Positions 57,814 through 64,000 of a stretch of 64,000 bases of DNA are shown one piece after another. A program made the translations under genes and the position numbers. Under the pieces are notes generated by a model, which saw nothing but the letters and a program-made list of their open reading frames with translations, made no database searches and was not told where the DNA came from. Every line of letters starts with the position of its first letter. Position 1 is the stretch's first letter. Origin of the DNA: an uncultured Pelagibacteraceae bacterium (GTDB lineage: Bacteria; Pseudomonadota; Alphaproteobacteria; Pelagibacterales; Pelagibacteraceae). The stretch is taken from assembly GCA_902624045.1 (NCBI GenBank), contig CACNVX010000001.1:62001-126000 (forward strand), written 5' to 3'.

Positions 57814-59531
57814 TGGCTAAATTTAACAAAAAGAAACTTCCAAGCAGACATACATCATTAGGAGCAGACAGAGCACCGCATAGATCTTTTTATTATGCCA
57901 TGGGAGAAACCGAGAAAGATGTTGCAAAACCATTTATTGGCGTGGTTTCTACATGGAATGAAGCAGCCCCATGTAATATTGCGCTTATGAGACAAGCTCA
58001 ATCAGTTAAAAAAGGTGTTAGAGCTTATGGTGGAACCCCAAGAGAATTTTGTACAATTACCGTCACTGATGGTATTGCGATGGGTCATGAAGGGATGAAG
58101 TCTTCATTGATATCTAGAGAAGTAATAGCAGACTCAGCTGAACTTACAGTTAGAGGCCATTGTTATGATGCATTAGTTGGTATAGCTGGGTGTGATAAAT
58201 CTTTACCAGGTCTAATGATGTCGATGGTTAGATTAAATGTACCAAGTGTATTTATATATGGTGGATCAATTTTACCAGGAAGATACAAAGGTAAAGACGT
58301 GACTGTAGTAGATGTGTTCGAAGCTGTTGGAAAACATTCTTCTGGTCAAATGTCAGCTGCAGAACTTAGAAAATTAGAATTAATTGCTTGTCCAAGTGCG
58401 GGTGCGTGTGGAGGACAATTTACAGCAAACACAATGGCATGTGTATCTGAAGCTATTGGACTAGCACTTCCTTATTCAGCAGGAACACCTGCTCCATATG
58501 AAGAAAGAGATAAATACGCAAAAGCTAGCGGTAAAATGGTTATGAACCTTTTAAAAAAAGGAATTAAACCAAGAGATATTGTTACAAAAAAAGCTTTAGA
58601 AAATGCTGCAACAGTTGTTGCTGCAACTGGTGGATCTACAAATGCAGGTTTACATTTACCAGCTATTGCAAATGAAGCAGGAATTAAATTTGATTTAATG
58701 GATGTTGCTAAAATTTTTAAAAGAACACCTTATCTTGCAGATTTAAAACCAGGTGGAAAATATGTTGCTAAAGATATGTGGTTAGCAGGCGGTGTTCCAA
58801 TGTTATTAAAAACTTTATATGAAGGTGGATATATTCATGGTGATTGCATGACTGTAACTGGAAAAACTATGAAGGAAAATTTAAAAAGTATTAAATTTAA
58901 TCCAAAACAAAAAGTAATGAGATCTTATAAAAATCCATTATCACCAACAGGAGGTGTGGTTGGGTTAAAAGGGAACTTAGCTCCAGAAGGTGCAATTGTT
59001 AAAGTTGCTGGACTTAAAAAATTACAATTTACTGGAAAAGCAAGATGCTTTGATAATGAGGAAAGTGCAATGAAAGCAGTTCAAAGCAGAAAATATAATG
59101 ATGGTGATGTAATTATAATTAGATATGAAGGACCAGTTGGAGGTCCAGGTATGAGAGAAATGTTATCAACAACTGGTGCAATTTATGGACAGGGAAAAGG
59201 GGAGAAAGTAGCCCTTATAACTGATGGTAGGTTCTCAGGAGCCACAAGAGGCTTTTGCGTCGGTCACGTGGGCCCTGAAGCCGCTCTAGGGGGTCCTATA
59301 GGCCTTTTACGTACAGGAGATATCATTGATATCGATGCTAAAAAAGGAACTATCAACGTAAGGCTTTCTAAAAAAGAAATGGCTACAAGAAGAAGAAAAT
59401 GGAAAGCTAGAAAATCAGATTTTGGATCTGGTACTTTATGGAAATATGCACAAACAGTTGGACCTGCATATTTAGGAGCACCAACGCACCCAGGTAAGAA
59501 AAAAGAAGTCAAGGATTATTCAGAAATTTAA
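57813..59531 (+). CDS. ilvD: Dihydroxy-acid dehydratase
   Basis: Fe-S enzyme of branched-chain amino acid synthesis that dehydrates dihydroxy acids to 2-oxo acids. Seen: [19 protein letters not shown] motif (here [17 protein letters not shown]), [11 protein letters not shown] and [18 protein letters not shown] with the cluster cysteines, [16 protein letters not shown], and [20 protein letters not shown]. 572 aa is normal. One stretch near 59231-59310 is markedly GC-rich compared with the rest of the gene. Confidence 0.96.
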   Translation: MAKFNKKKLPSRHTSLGADRAPHRSFYYAMGETEKDVAKPFIGVVSTWNEAAPCNIALMRQAQSVKKGVRAYGGTPREFCTITVTDGIAMGHEGMKSSLISREVIADSAELTVRGHCYDALVGIAGCDKSLPGLMMSMVRLNVPSVFIYGGSILPGRYKGKDVTVVDVFEAVGKHSSGQMSAAELRKLELIACPSAGACGGQFTANTMACVSEAIGLALPYSAGTPAPYEERDKYAKASGKMVMNLLKKGIKPRDIVTKKALENAATVVAATGGSTNAGLHLPAIANEAGIKFDLMDVAKIFKRTPYLADLKPGGKYVAKDMWLAGGVPMLLKTLYEGGYIHGDCMTVTGKTMKENLKSIKFNPKQKVMRSYKNPLSPTGGVVGLKGNLAPEGAIVKVAGLKKLQFTGKARCFDNEESAMKAVQSRKYNDGDVIIIRYEGPVGGPGMREMLSTTGAIYGQGKGEKVALITDGRFSGATRGFCVGHVGPEAALGGPIGLLRTGDIIDIDAKKGTINVRLSKKEMATRRRKWKARKSDFGSGTLWKYAQTVGPAYLGAPTHPGKKKEVKDYSEI

Positions 59532-60736
59532 TGAAAATTCGTCCAGTAATTTTGTGTGGAGGCGCTGGAACTCGACTTTGGCCAAATTCTAAAAATCATC
59601 AAGCAAAACAGTTTATTGATTTTGGTAATTGGACTTTGCTTGGTAAAACACTTGATAGAACAAAAGCATCAATTTACGACTCTCCAATCGTCAGCACCAA
59701 TAAAAAATACTTAAACAAAGTAAAACAGTATTTAAGAAAAAACAAAATAAACAAATATAAAATTGTTGTAGAACCAGCTAAAAGAAATACTGCACCAGCA
59801 ATATTAAGCACTGCTTTAATTAAAGATATTCCAGATAATCAGCCCTTAATGTTTTTTACAGCAGATCATTTGATTGAAAAGATGAATATTTTTAATAAGG
59901 CGATAAATAAAAATAAATTAAACCTTAACGAAGAAAATATATTTGTTTTTGGAATTAAACCTAAATCTCCAACGAGTGATTATGGTTATTTTTTAACAAA
60001 AAAAATTAAAGGTAATATCAATAAAGTAACAAGATTTATTGAAAAACCAAAAGAGGCTAAAGCTAAACAAATTATAAAGAAAAAAGGTTATTGGAATTCA
60101 GGAATGTTTTATCTTAGAAAAGATTCTATAATTAATAACTTTAAAAAATATCAGCCTAAAACTTACAGAAATTGTTTAAATGCAGTTAATAAAGCAAAAC
60201 ACAAAGCTAACACATATTACTTAAATAAAGCTTCATTTATAAAAGCTACTGCTAAATCTTTTGATTATGCAATTCTAGAAAAAACCAAACAAATTAACGC
60301 TATCAAACTAGATATACCTTGGTCAGATCTTGGTAGTTGGAAAGAAATTCTGAAAATGTATGACAAAAATAAAAACAAATATATTAAGAAAAAAAACGTG
60401 TATTACCGTCCATGGGGTAGATATACTAATTTATTTGAAGGAAAAGAATTTTTAATAAAAGAACTATACGTAAAACCAAAAGGCATTTTAAGTTTACAAA
60501 AACACCATCACCGAGCGGAACATTGGTTAGTGACCCAAGGCAATGCTAAAATAACTCTTAATAAAGATATTATAATTAAAAAACCTGGTGAACATATATT
60601 CATTCCGTTAGAGGCAATCCACAGAGTTCAAAATCCAGGAAAAAAACCTGTTAAAATTGTCGAAGCTCAAATTGGATCAATTTTAAAAGAAAGCGATATT
60701 GTACGATATCAGGATGTATATGGCCGTGTTAAATAA
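59531..60736 (+). CDS. manC: Mannose-1-phosphate guanylyltransferase / mannose-6-phosphate isomerase-type protein
   Basis: Makes GDP-mannose for surface polysaccharide. Seen: the nucleotidyltransferase loop ILCGGAGTRLWPNSK, FTADHLIEKM, FGIKPKSPTSDYGYF, EKPKEAKAKQII, WNSGMFYLRKDSII, and a C-terminal cupin (about 300-395) with YRPWGRYTNLFEG, LSLQKHHHRAEHWLV and PGEHIFIPLEAIHRVQNPG, the isomerase-like region. At 401 aa it is shorter than the usual 470. It overlaps ilvD by one base. No other polysaccharide gene is adjacent. Confidence 0.92.
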   Translation: MKIRPVILCGGAGTRLWPNSKNHQAKQFIDFGNWTLLGKTLDRTKASIYDSPIVSTNKKYLNKVKQYLRKNKINKYKIVVEPAKRNTAPAILSTALIKDIPDNQPLMFFTADHLIEKMNIFNKAINKNKLNLNEENIFVFGIKPKSPTSDYGYFLTKKIKGNINKVTRFIEKPKEAKAKQIIKKKGYWNSGMFYLRKDSIINNFKKYQPKTYRNCLNAVNKAKHKANTYYLNKASFIKATAKSFDYAILEKTKQINAIKLDIPWSDLGSWKEILKMYDKNKNKYIKKKNVYYRPWGRYTNLFEGKEFLIKELYVKPKGILSLQKHHHRAEHWLVTQGNAKITLNKDIIIKKPGEHIFIPLEAIHRVQNPGKKPVKIVEAQIGSILKESDIVRYQDVYGRVK

Positions 60737-60760
60737 TATAACACGACCATAAAGATTTAT

Positions 60761-61726
60761 TTAAAACCAATTATTTGGAATAATTATGTAGTGGATCGCT
60801 AAAACGATACCCACTGAAACACTTAATCCAAAAATCATTTTAAGAAAGTCTTTACCAATTAATGGGAAGACATACTTAAATTTATAATCTTTATTCATTG
60901 TAGATATTGCTAGTTCTCTGCCACATAATAACCCAACGAATACCCATGTAGTTGACATTGGTAAGTCATTAAGTTCTTTGAAGTAGAATAATACAGCAGC
61001 ATAAATTACGTTTATAATTGTTGCCGATCTTGCATATCTCGTTCCTGTTTTTTCAAGAACAACTTTTTGAATTGGCCCACCTTGAATGTAGAAAATGTAA
61101 AATAACAAAGAAGTAAAGTATGCCATTACAATTAAAAGCAATGTTAAGTCTAATTGTCTAGGCAGATATACTGCAATATTAGCTACATCGTGAGATAACC
61201 AAACCCACCATAACCAACCTGAGGAAACCCAAACAGCATTTCTCCAAAAGCTTCTCCATTTGTCATCTACTTCGTCAAATTTTTCGTTAATAAATTTTGA
61301 TACTGCTATCCAAGCTATATAAGCAACCATTGCTGCTAATCCATAACCTACAACGCTTTTTAACAACATTTTTTCTAACACAACTGTTGAAGCAAATGCT
61401 GAAAGAACTAAAAAGGTTGTTGATACTGGTATTCCAATTCTTGTTAATAACAACAGTATCACAGGTGCTACTGCATGATACCATTGAATCTCTTGATAAG
61501 GTATTCTATTTAATCTTCCGTAAGAAATATCACCATCATACGCATACCATCCCCAAGCTAATGCAAAAATCATAACAGCAGATGCTGATCCAGCTAGTAT
61601 GTACCATTTAAACCATTTCTTTTTTGAGGCTATAAAGGTACCAAGTGTTTGAATTGAGTCATTAGCGATTACGCTATATCCAGCTAGGGCAAACCCTATA
61701 ACTGTGTATACTAAAGTCATATCCAT
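60761..61726 (-). CDS. Divergent PiT-like permease (inorganic phosphate transporter family)
   Basis: 321 aa, about 8-9 membrane helices in two inverted repeats. The first repeat has VIANDSIQTLGTFIAS (Asn22-Asp23) and GIPVSTTFLVLSA (98-110); the second has LSHDVANIAVYLPR (178-190) and DLPMSTTWVFVGLLCG. These resemble the ANDxxNxxGT and PVSTTH signatures of PiT phosphate transporters, but the Asn-Asp of repeat two is His-Asp and both STTH histidines are replaced (Phe and Trp). Substrate could be phosphate or another oxyanion; this is inference. Ribosome binding site AGGAGA. It lies 258 bases after the aquaporin gene, on the same strand. Confidence 0.72.
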   Translation of the reverse strand: MDMTLVYTVIGFALAGYSVIANDSIQTLGTFIASKKKWFKWYILAGSASAVMIFALAWGWYAYDGDISYGRLNRIPYQEIQWYHAVAPVILLLLTRIGIPVSTTFLVLSAFASTVVLEKMLLKSVVGYGLAAMVAYIAWIAVSKFINEKFDEVDDKWRSFWRNAVWVSSGWLWWVWLSHDVANIAVYLPRQLDLTLLLIVMAYFTSLLFYIFYIQGGPIQKVVLEKTGTRYARSATIINVIYAAVLFYFKELNDLPMSTTWVFVGLLCGRELAISTMNKDYKFKYVFPLIGKDFLKMIFGLSVSVGIVLAIHYIIIPNNWF

Positions 61727-61984
61727 TTTTTCTCCTATATATTATTGTTTTCGGTTCCGTCTCATGACTTGAGAAAGTAAATATTCATTAAAGGTAAAAA
61801 ATTCTACGATTAAATTTATTTATTTGAGAATCAAAGAGAAGATTCATCAATATTTAGTCTAAGTTAAAGAGAAGTCTATAAGTGAATTATTTTATTTTGA
61901 TAATCTTAAGTGGATTCGTCTTCATTATAATATTTTAAATTTATGTAAATTAAATTTTAATATAATTTACATATATAAGTTGTG
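61727..61984 (-). other. Leader region of the PiT-like gene, with small stems
   Basis: 258 bases, the longest gap here without any gene. Near the PiT-like start the minus strand holds a small GC-richer patch: CTCA-AGTCA-TGAG (61761-61773) next to CGG-AA-CCG (61752-61759). Near the aquaporin end, GTAAATTA/TAATTTAC forms an 8 bp AT-only inverted repeat. I recognise no known riboswitch. Confidence 0.4.
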
Positions 61985-62635
61985 TTATTTATAGATAATT
62001 TTAAGAATATACGCTGCTAAAATTAATCCAATAAATTCAGCTAAAATATAGGTTGGTGTATTAAGATAATTAATTCCAGTAAAAGAATCAGTAAATGTTC
62101 TAGCTATAGATACAGCTGGATTTGCAAAAGATGTTGAAGAAGTAAACCAATAACCTGCAGAAATATATGTTGCTACGCTAATCGCTACTATCGTTTTTCC
62201 ATCCTTTAAAGTTGCAAAAATAACAAATATCAGACCAAAGGTAGCAATAATTTCTGAAAAAAATATATGCAATCCATCTCTATTTTTAGTTGATAACTCT
62301 AAAAGAGCGTGTTCAAAAAAAACATTAGCTAACATTACTCCAAATAAACAACCAGATATTTGTGCAGGAATATAATATTTTAAAAGATCACTTTTAATTT
62401 TTTTTCTAAAAAACATTGCTAAACTTACAAAAGGATTAAAATGAGCTCCTGAAATATCAGCAAAGGCTGTAATTAAAACAAATAATCCAGCTCCAGTAGC
62501 AATTGTATTAGCTAAAAGTTTAATACCATCATCATTTGTTAGATTTTCTGCCATTATACCAGAACCAACGATGATCATTACAAGAAAACAACTTCCTAAA
62601 AATTCTCCAATAAGTATGTTTTTTTTAATTTTCAT
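61985..62635 (-). CDS. Aquaporin / MIP-family channel (AqpS-like)
   Basis: 216 aa, six membrane helices. First pore motif SGAHFNPFVSLA has NPF (67-69) in place of NPA; the second, FANPAVSIAR, is a canonical NPA (172-174) with the selectivity arginine Arg179. It overlaps the arsenate reductase gene by 11 bases. In Sinorhizobium meliloti, AqpS next to ArsC lets arsenite leave the cell; that arrangement matches here. Water or glycerol transport cannot be excluded. Confidence 0.88.
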   Translation of the reverse strand: MKIKKNILIGEFLGSCFLVMIIVGSGIMAENLTNDDGIKLLANTIATGAGLFVLITAFADISGAHFNPFVSLAMFFRKKIKSDLLKYYIPAQISGCLFGVMLANVFFEHALLELSTKNRDGLHIFFSEIIATFGLIFVIFATLKDGKTIVAISVATYISAGYWFTSSTSFANPAVSIARTFTDSFTGINYLNTPTYILAEFIGLILAAYILKIIYK

Positions 62636-63059
62636 TTTCTAATAAAATTTCTATTTTTTTACTTATTATATCGTAAGTCTCACTAATAATTTCGTTTATC
62701 TGTTTTTCATTTGAATTTTGAAATTTTGATACAGGATCTTCAATATCCCAATGAATAATTTGGTTATTATTTGGCCATACAGGGCAAACTTCTTTATTTG
62801 CGTTATTACACACTGTTATTACATGATCTATATTAAATTTCTTATTTAAAAATATATCAAAATTTTTTGAATAACAATTTTCAAGATTAAAATTTTTTAT
62901 TTTAGTAAGATATAATTTGATATTTTCATTAATTTTTACTGTTGGATTGCTTCCAGCACTATAAGCTTTAAATTTATTTGAATATTCGTTGTTTATAATA
63001 CTTTCAGCTATTATGCTTCTAGCTGAGTTACCTGTACAAACAAATAAGATATTTTTCAT
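62625..63059 (-). CDS. arsC: Arsenate reductase, thioredoxin-coupled (low-molecular-weight phosphatase fold)
   Basis: Reduces arsenate to arsenite. Seen: the phosphatase loop VCTGNSARS (Cys8, Arg14), and the redox pair Cys84 and Cys92 in VITVCNNANKEVCPVWP, then the general acid region HWDIEDP (Asp105/108). This three-cysteine arrangement is that of S. aureus-type ArsC, not of plain tyrosine phosphatases. 144 aa is normal. Its neighbours are a channel and a small membrane protein. Confidence 0.9.
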   Translation of the reverse strand: MKNILFVCTGNSARSIIAESIINNEYSNKFKAYSAGSNPTVKINENIKLYLTKIKNFNLENCYSKNFDIFLNKKFNIDHVITVCNNANKEVCPVWPNNNQIIHWDIEDPVSKFQNSNEKQINEIISETYDIISKKIEILLENEN

Positions 63060-63280
63060 TAGAAAATAATTTTATAAATTCCAATTACAAACAATGGTAT
63101 TTGTAATCCAAAGTTAGTTAATATAGCCTTATCTTTTGATAAAAATCCTGCAATAGTCCAACCCACAACTCCTAATCCGTGAAAGTAAATATTGACAGGG
63201 TAGATATTTAAATTAGTTAACAATATACCTGTTAAAACAAGAGCTGTACTAATCCATTTTAGATATTTTTTAATAAACAT
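63059..63280 (-). CDS. Small membrane protein, DUF6552-like
   Basis: 73 aa with three hydrophobic segments. The conserved-looking core NIYPVNIYFHGLGVVGWTIAG and ILTNFGLQIPLFVIG resembles small alphaproteobacterial membrane proteins (I recall DUF6552; not certain). Function unknown. It starts the arsC-aquaporin run and shares a base with the arsC start. A hairpin upstream covers part of its ribosome binding site (AGAGGAG). Confidence 0.8.
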   Translation of the reverse strand: MFIKKYLKWISTALVLTGILLTNLNIYPVNIYFHGLGVVGWTIAGFLSKDKAILTNFGLQIPLFVIGIYKIIF

Positions 63281-63285
63281 AGTCT

Positions 63286-63330
63286 CCTCTATATGTAATT
63301 TTTGTTACGAATTTATTACAATTATAGAGG
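63286..63330 (-). promoter_or_regulatory. Hairpin over the ribosome binding site of the small membrane protein
   Basis: Plus-strand CCTCTATA-TGTAAT (63286-63299) and ATTACA-(AT)-TATAGAGG (63315-63330) form a 14 bp stem with one two-base bulge and a 15-base loop. On the coding (minus) strand the 3' arm ends in ATATAGAGG, the first part of the ribosome binding site, 5 bases before the ATG. It could be an RNA switch or, as DNA, an operator for an ArsR- or Zur-like repressor. Confidence 0.5.
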
Positions 63331-63360
63331 AAACTAAAATTTAATTTTTATTCCTTTAAA

Positions 63361-64000
63361 TTAGCAGCCTTTGAAAGATGCAGACATATTTCTAATTAAA
63401 TTGAAATATAGATCTTTACCTGGGTCTAATGTAGCTCCTAGTGGATCTAGTACTCCAGTTTTAATCTTCATATCTTTTGCTACTGCCTTGATAATATCAG
63501 GATTAAATTGAGGCTCAGAGAATACACAAGCTACTTTATCATGCTCGATAATTTTTCTAATTTCAGCAAGTTGTTCAGCTCCAGGCATTACATCTGTATT
63601 AACAGTAAATGCACCTAACACTTTAACATTAAATCTTTCCTCAAAATATTGATAAGCATCATGGAATACAATTGAAGAAACACTGCTACTTAAATCAGTC
63701 ATAACATCAATTGTAAGTTTATCGATTTCTTGCAAAGCTTTAGCTAAATTACTTTTGTATTTAGCTTCATTTTTTGGATCATTTTCAACTAGGTGTTCAG
63801 CCATCTCATTTAACATAGCTTTTGCATTAATTGGGTCTAACCAAATGTGTGGATCAAATTCACCATGTGCATGTCCATCATGATCGTCATGTCCGTGATC
63901 GTCATGATCATCTTCTTTTTTACCATGATCGTCATGATCGTGTTCGTGATCATCCTCTTTTTTCCCATGGTCATCATGGTCATGATCATCTTCTTTTTTC
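63361..64000 (-). CDS. znuA: Zinc ABC transporter substrate-binding protein, C-terminal part
   Basis: Partial: the frame is open to the right edge, so the start lies outside. Cluster A-I binding protein for zinc or manganese. Seen: a His/Asp-rich metal loop (63862-63999), then DPHIWLDPINAKAML, SIVFHDAYQYFEERF (metal histidine), VACVFSEPQFNPDI, and VLDPLGATLDPG near the end. The His-rich loop is typical of ZnuA and supports zinc. No znuB/znuC is on this side; transport genes are probably to the right or elsewhere. Confidence 0.92.
   Translation of the reverse strand, partial: KKEDDHDHDDHGKKEDDHEHDHDDHGKKEDDHDDHGHDDHDGHAHGEFDPHIWLDPINAKAMLNEMAEHLVENDPKNEAKYKSNLAKALQEIDKLTIDVMTDLSSSVSSIVFHDAYQYFEERFNVKVLGAFTVNTDVMPGAEQLAEIRKIIEHDKVACVFSEPQFNPDIIKAVAKDMKIKTGVLDPLGATLDPGKDLYFNLIRNMSASFKGC
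63862..64000 (-). repeat. Tandem repeat encoding the His-rich loop of ZnuA
   Basis: Three imperfect units, each starting Lys-Lys-Glu-Asp-Asp-His: 36 bases (63964-63999), 42 bases (63922-63963) and 30 bases (63892-63921), then a degenerate His/Asp/Gly tail. The unit may continue past the window. The units differ by whole codons, so the repeat number can change without breaking the frame. Confidence 0.85.

Noticed and set aside
59264..59512. Open frame on the minus strand within ilvD
   Set aside because: It has no ribosome binding site or recognisable domain and exists because of the GC-rich patch and conserved ilvD codons.
61727..61984. A SAM-II or SAM-V riboswitch, both known in SAR11, before the PiT-like gene
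   Set aside because: The GCTAAA core of those riboswitches is missing and the gene has no link to methionine.
63862..64000. A CRISPR-like array at the right edge
   Set aside because: The repeats are in frame, adjacent without spacers, and encode the His-rich loop of ZnuA.

Overview
The window is a gene-dense, strongly AT-rich stretch of chromosome from an alphaproteobacterium, almost certainly a SAR11 (Pelagibacterales) member. The evidence is lysine- and asparagine-rich proteins, genes that abut or overlap by 1-4 bases, almost no intergenic DNA, alphaproteobacterial gene order (nuoN-birA-coaX-rnj-DUF1467-proS-lolC-lolD-dnaE; uppS-cdsA-dxr-bamA-skp-lpx; eno-ftsB-lipA-ratA; ispDF-ntrYX-trkAH), an AapJQMP transporter, and an alphaproteobacterial GTTC-N7-GTTC SOS box at lexA. 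I see no phage, insertion sequence, CRISPR array or secretion system. It is mostly a streamlined core genome with an accessory-looking right edge.  Layout. 1-10579: the end of NADH dehydrogenase (nuoN), biotin ligase, pantothenate kinase, RNase J, ProRS, the Lol lipoprotein exporter and DNA polymerase III alpha. 10580-22389: an S2 leader RNA and one long run for translation (rpsB, tsf, frr), isoprenoid and phospholipid synthesis (uppS, cdsA, dxr), outer-membrane assembly (bamA, skp) and lipid A (fabZ, lpxD, lpxA, lpxI, lpxB). 22369-29781, minus strand: gltX, lexA, then trpC-trpD-trpG-trpE and a PpiD/SurA-type chaperone. 29838-36523: tpiA, secG, pyrG, kdsA, eno, ftsB-like, lipA, ratA-like and DUF2061. 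36531-41516: suhB and a three-gene Fbp-type ABC importer with its own promoter. 41513-43565, minus strand: cinA/pncC, pgpA, ispDF. 43589-49530: ntrY, ntrX, trkA, trkH. 49562-54250: tRNA-Arg and the amino-acid importer aapJQMP. 54437-60736: an XRE regulator, tRNA-Asn and tRNA-Cys, valS, ilvD, and a GDP-mannose pyrophosphorylase. 60761-64000, minus strand: a divergent PiT-like permease, an aquaporin, a thioredoxin-type arsenate reductase, a small membrane protein, and the 3' part of znuA with a His-rich repeat.  The most notable observations are an NtrX that has lost the sigma-54 contact loop (GAFTGA) and the catalytic Walker B glutamate; collapsed synteny, with pyrH, rseP, the pdh genes and ntrBC missing from their usual places; a pseudoknotted rpsB leader; a palindrome-covered promoter in front of the Fbp-type importer; and an aquaporin/ArsC/PiT-like cluster that could be an arsenate detoxification route, headed by a hairpin that covers part of the ribosome binding site. 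No wholly new multi-gene system is evident; the arsC-aquaporin-PiT-like edge is the best candidate for further work.
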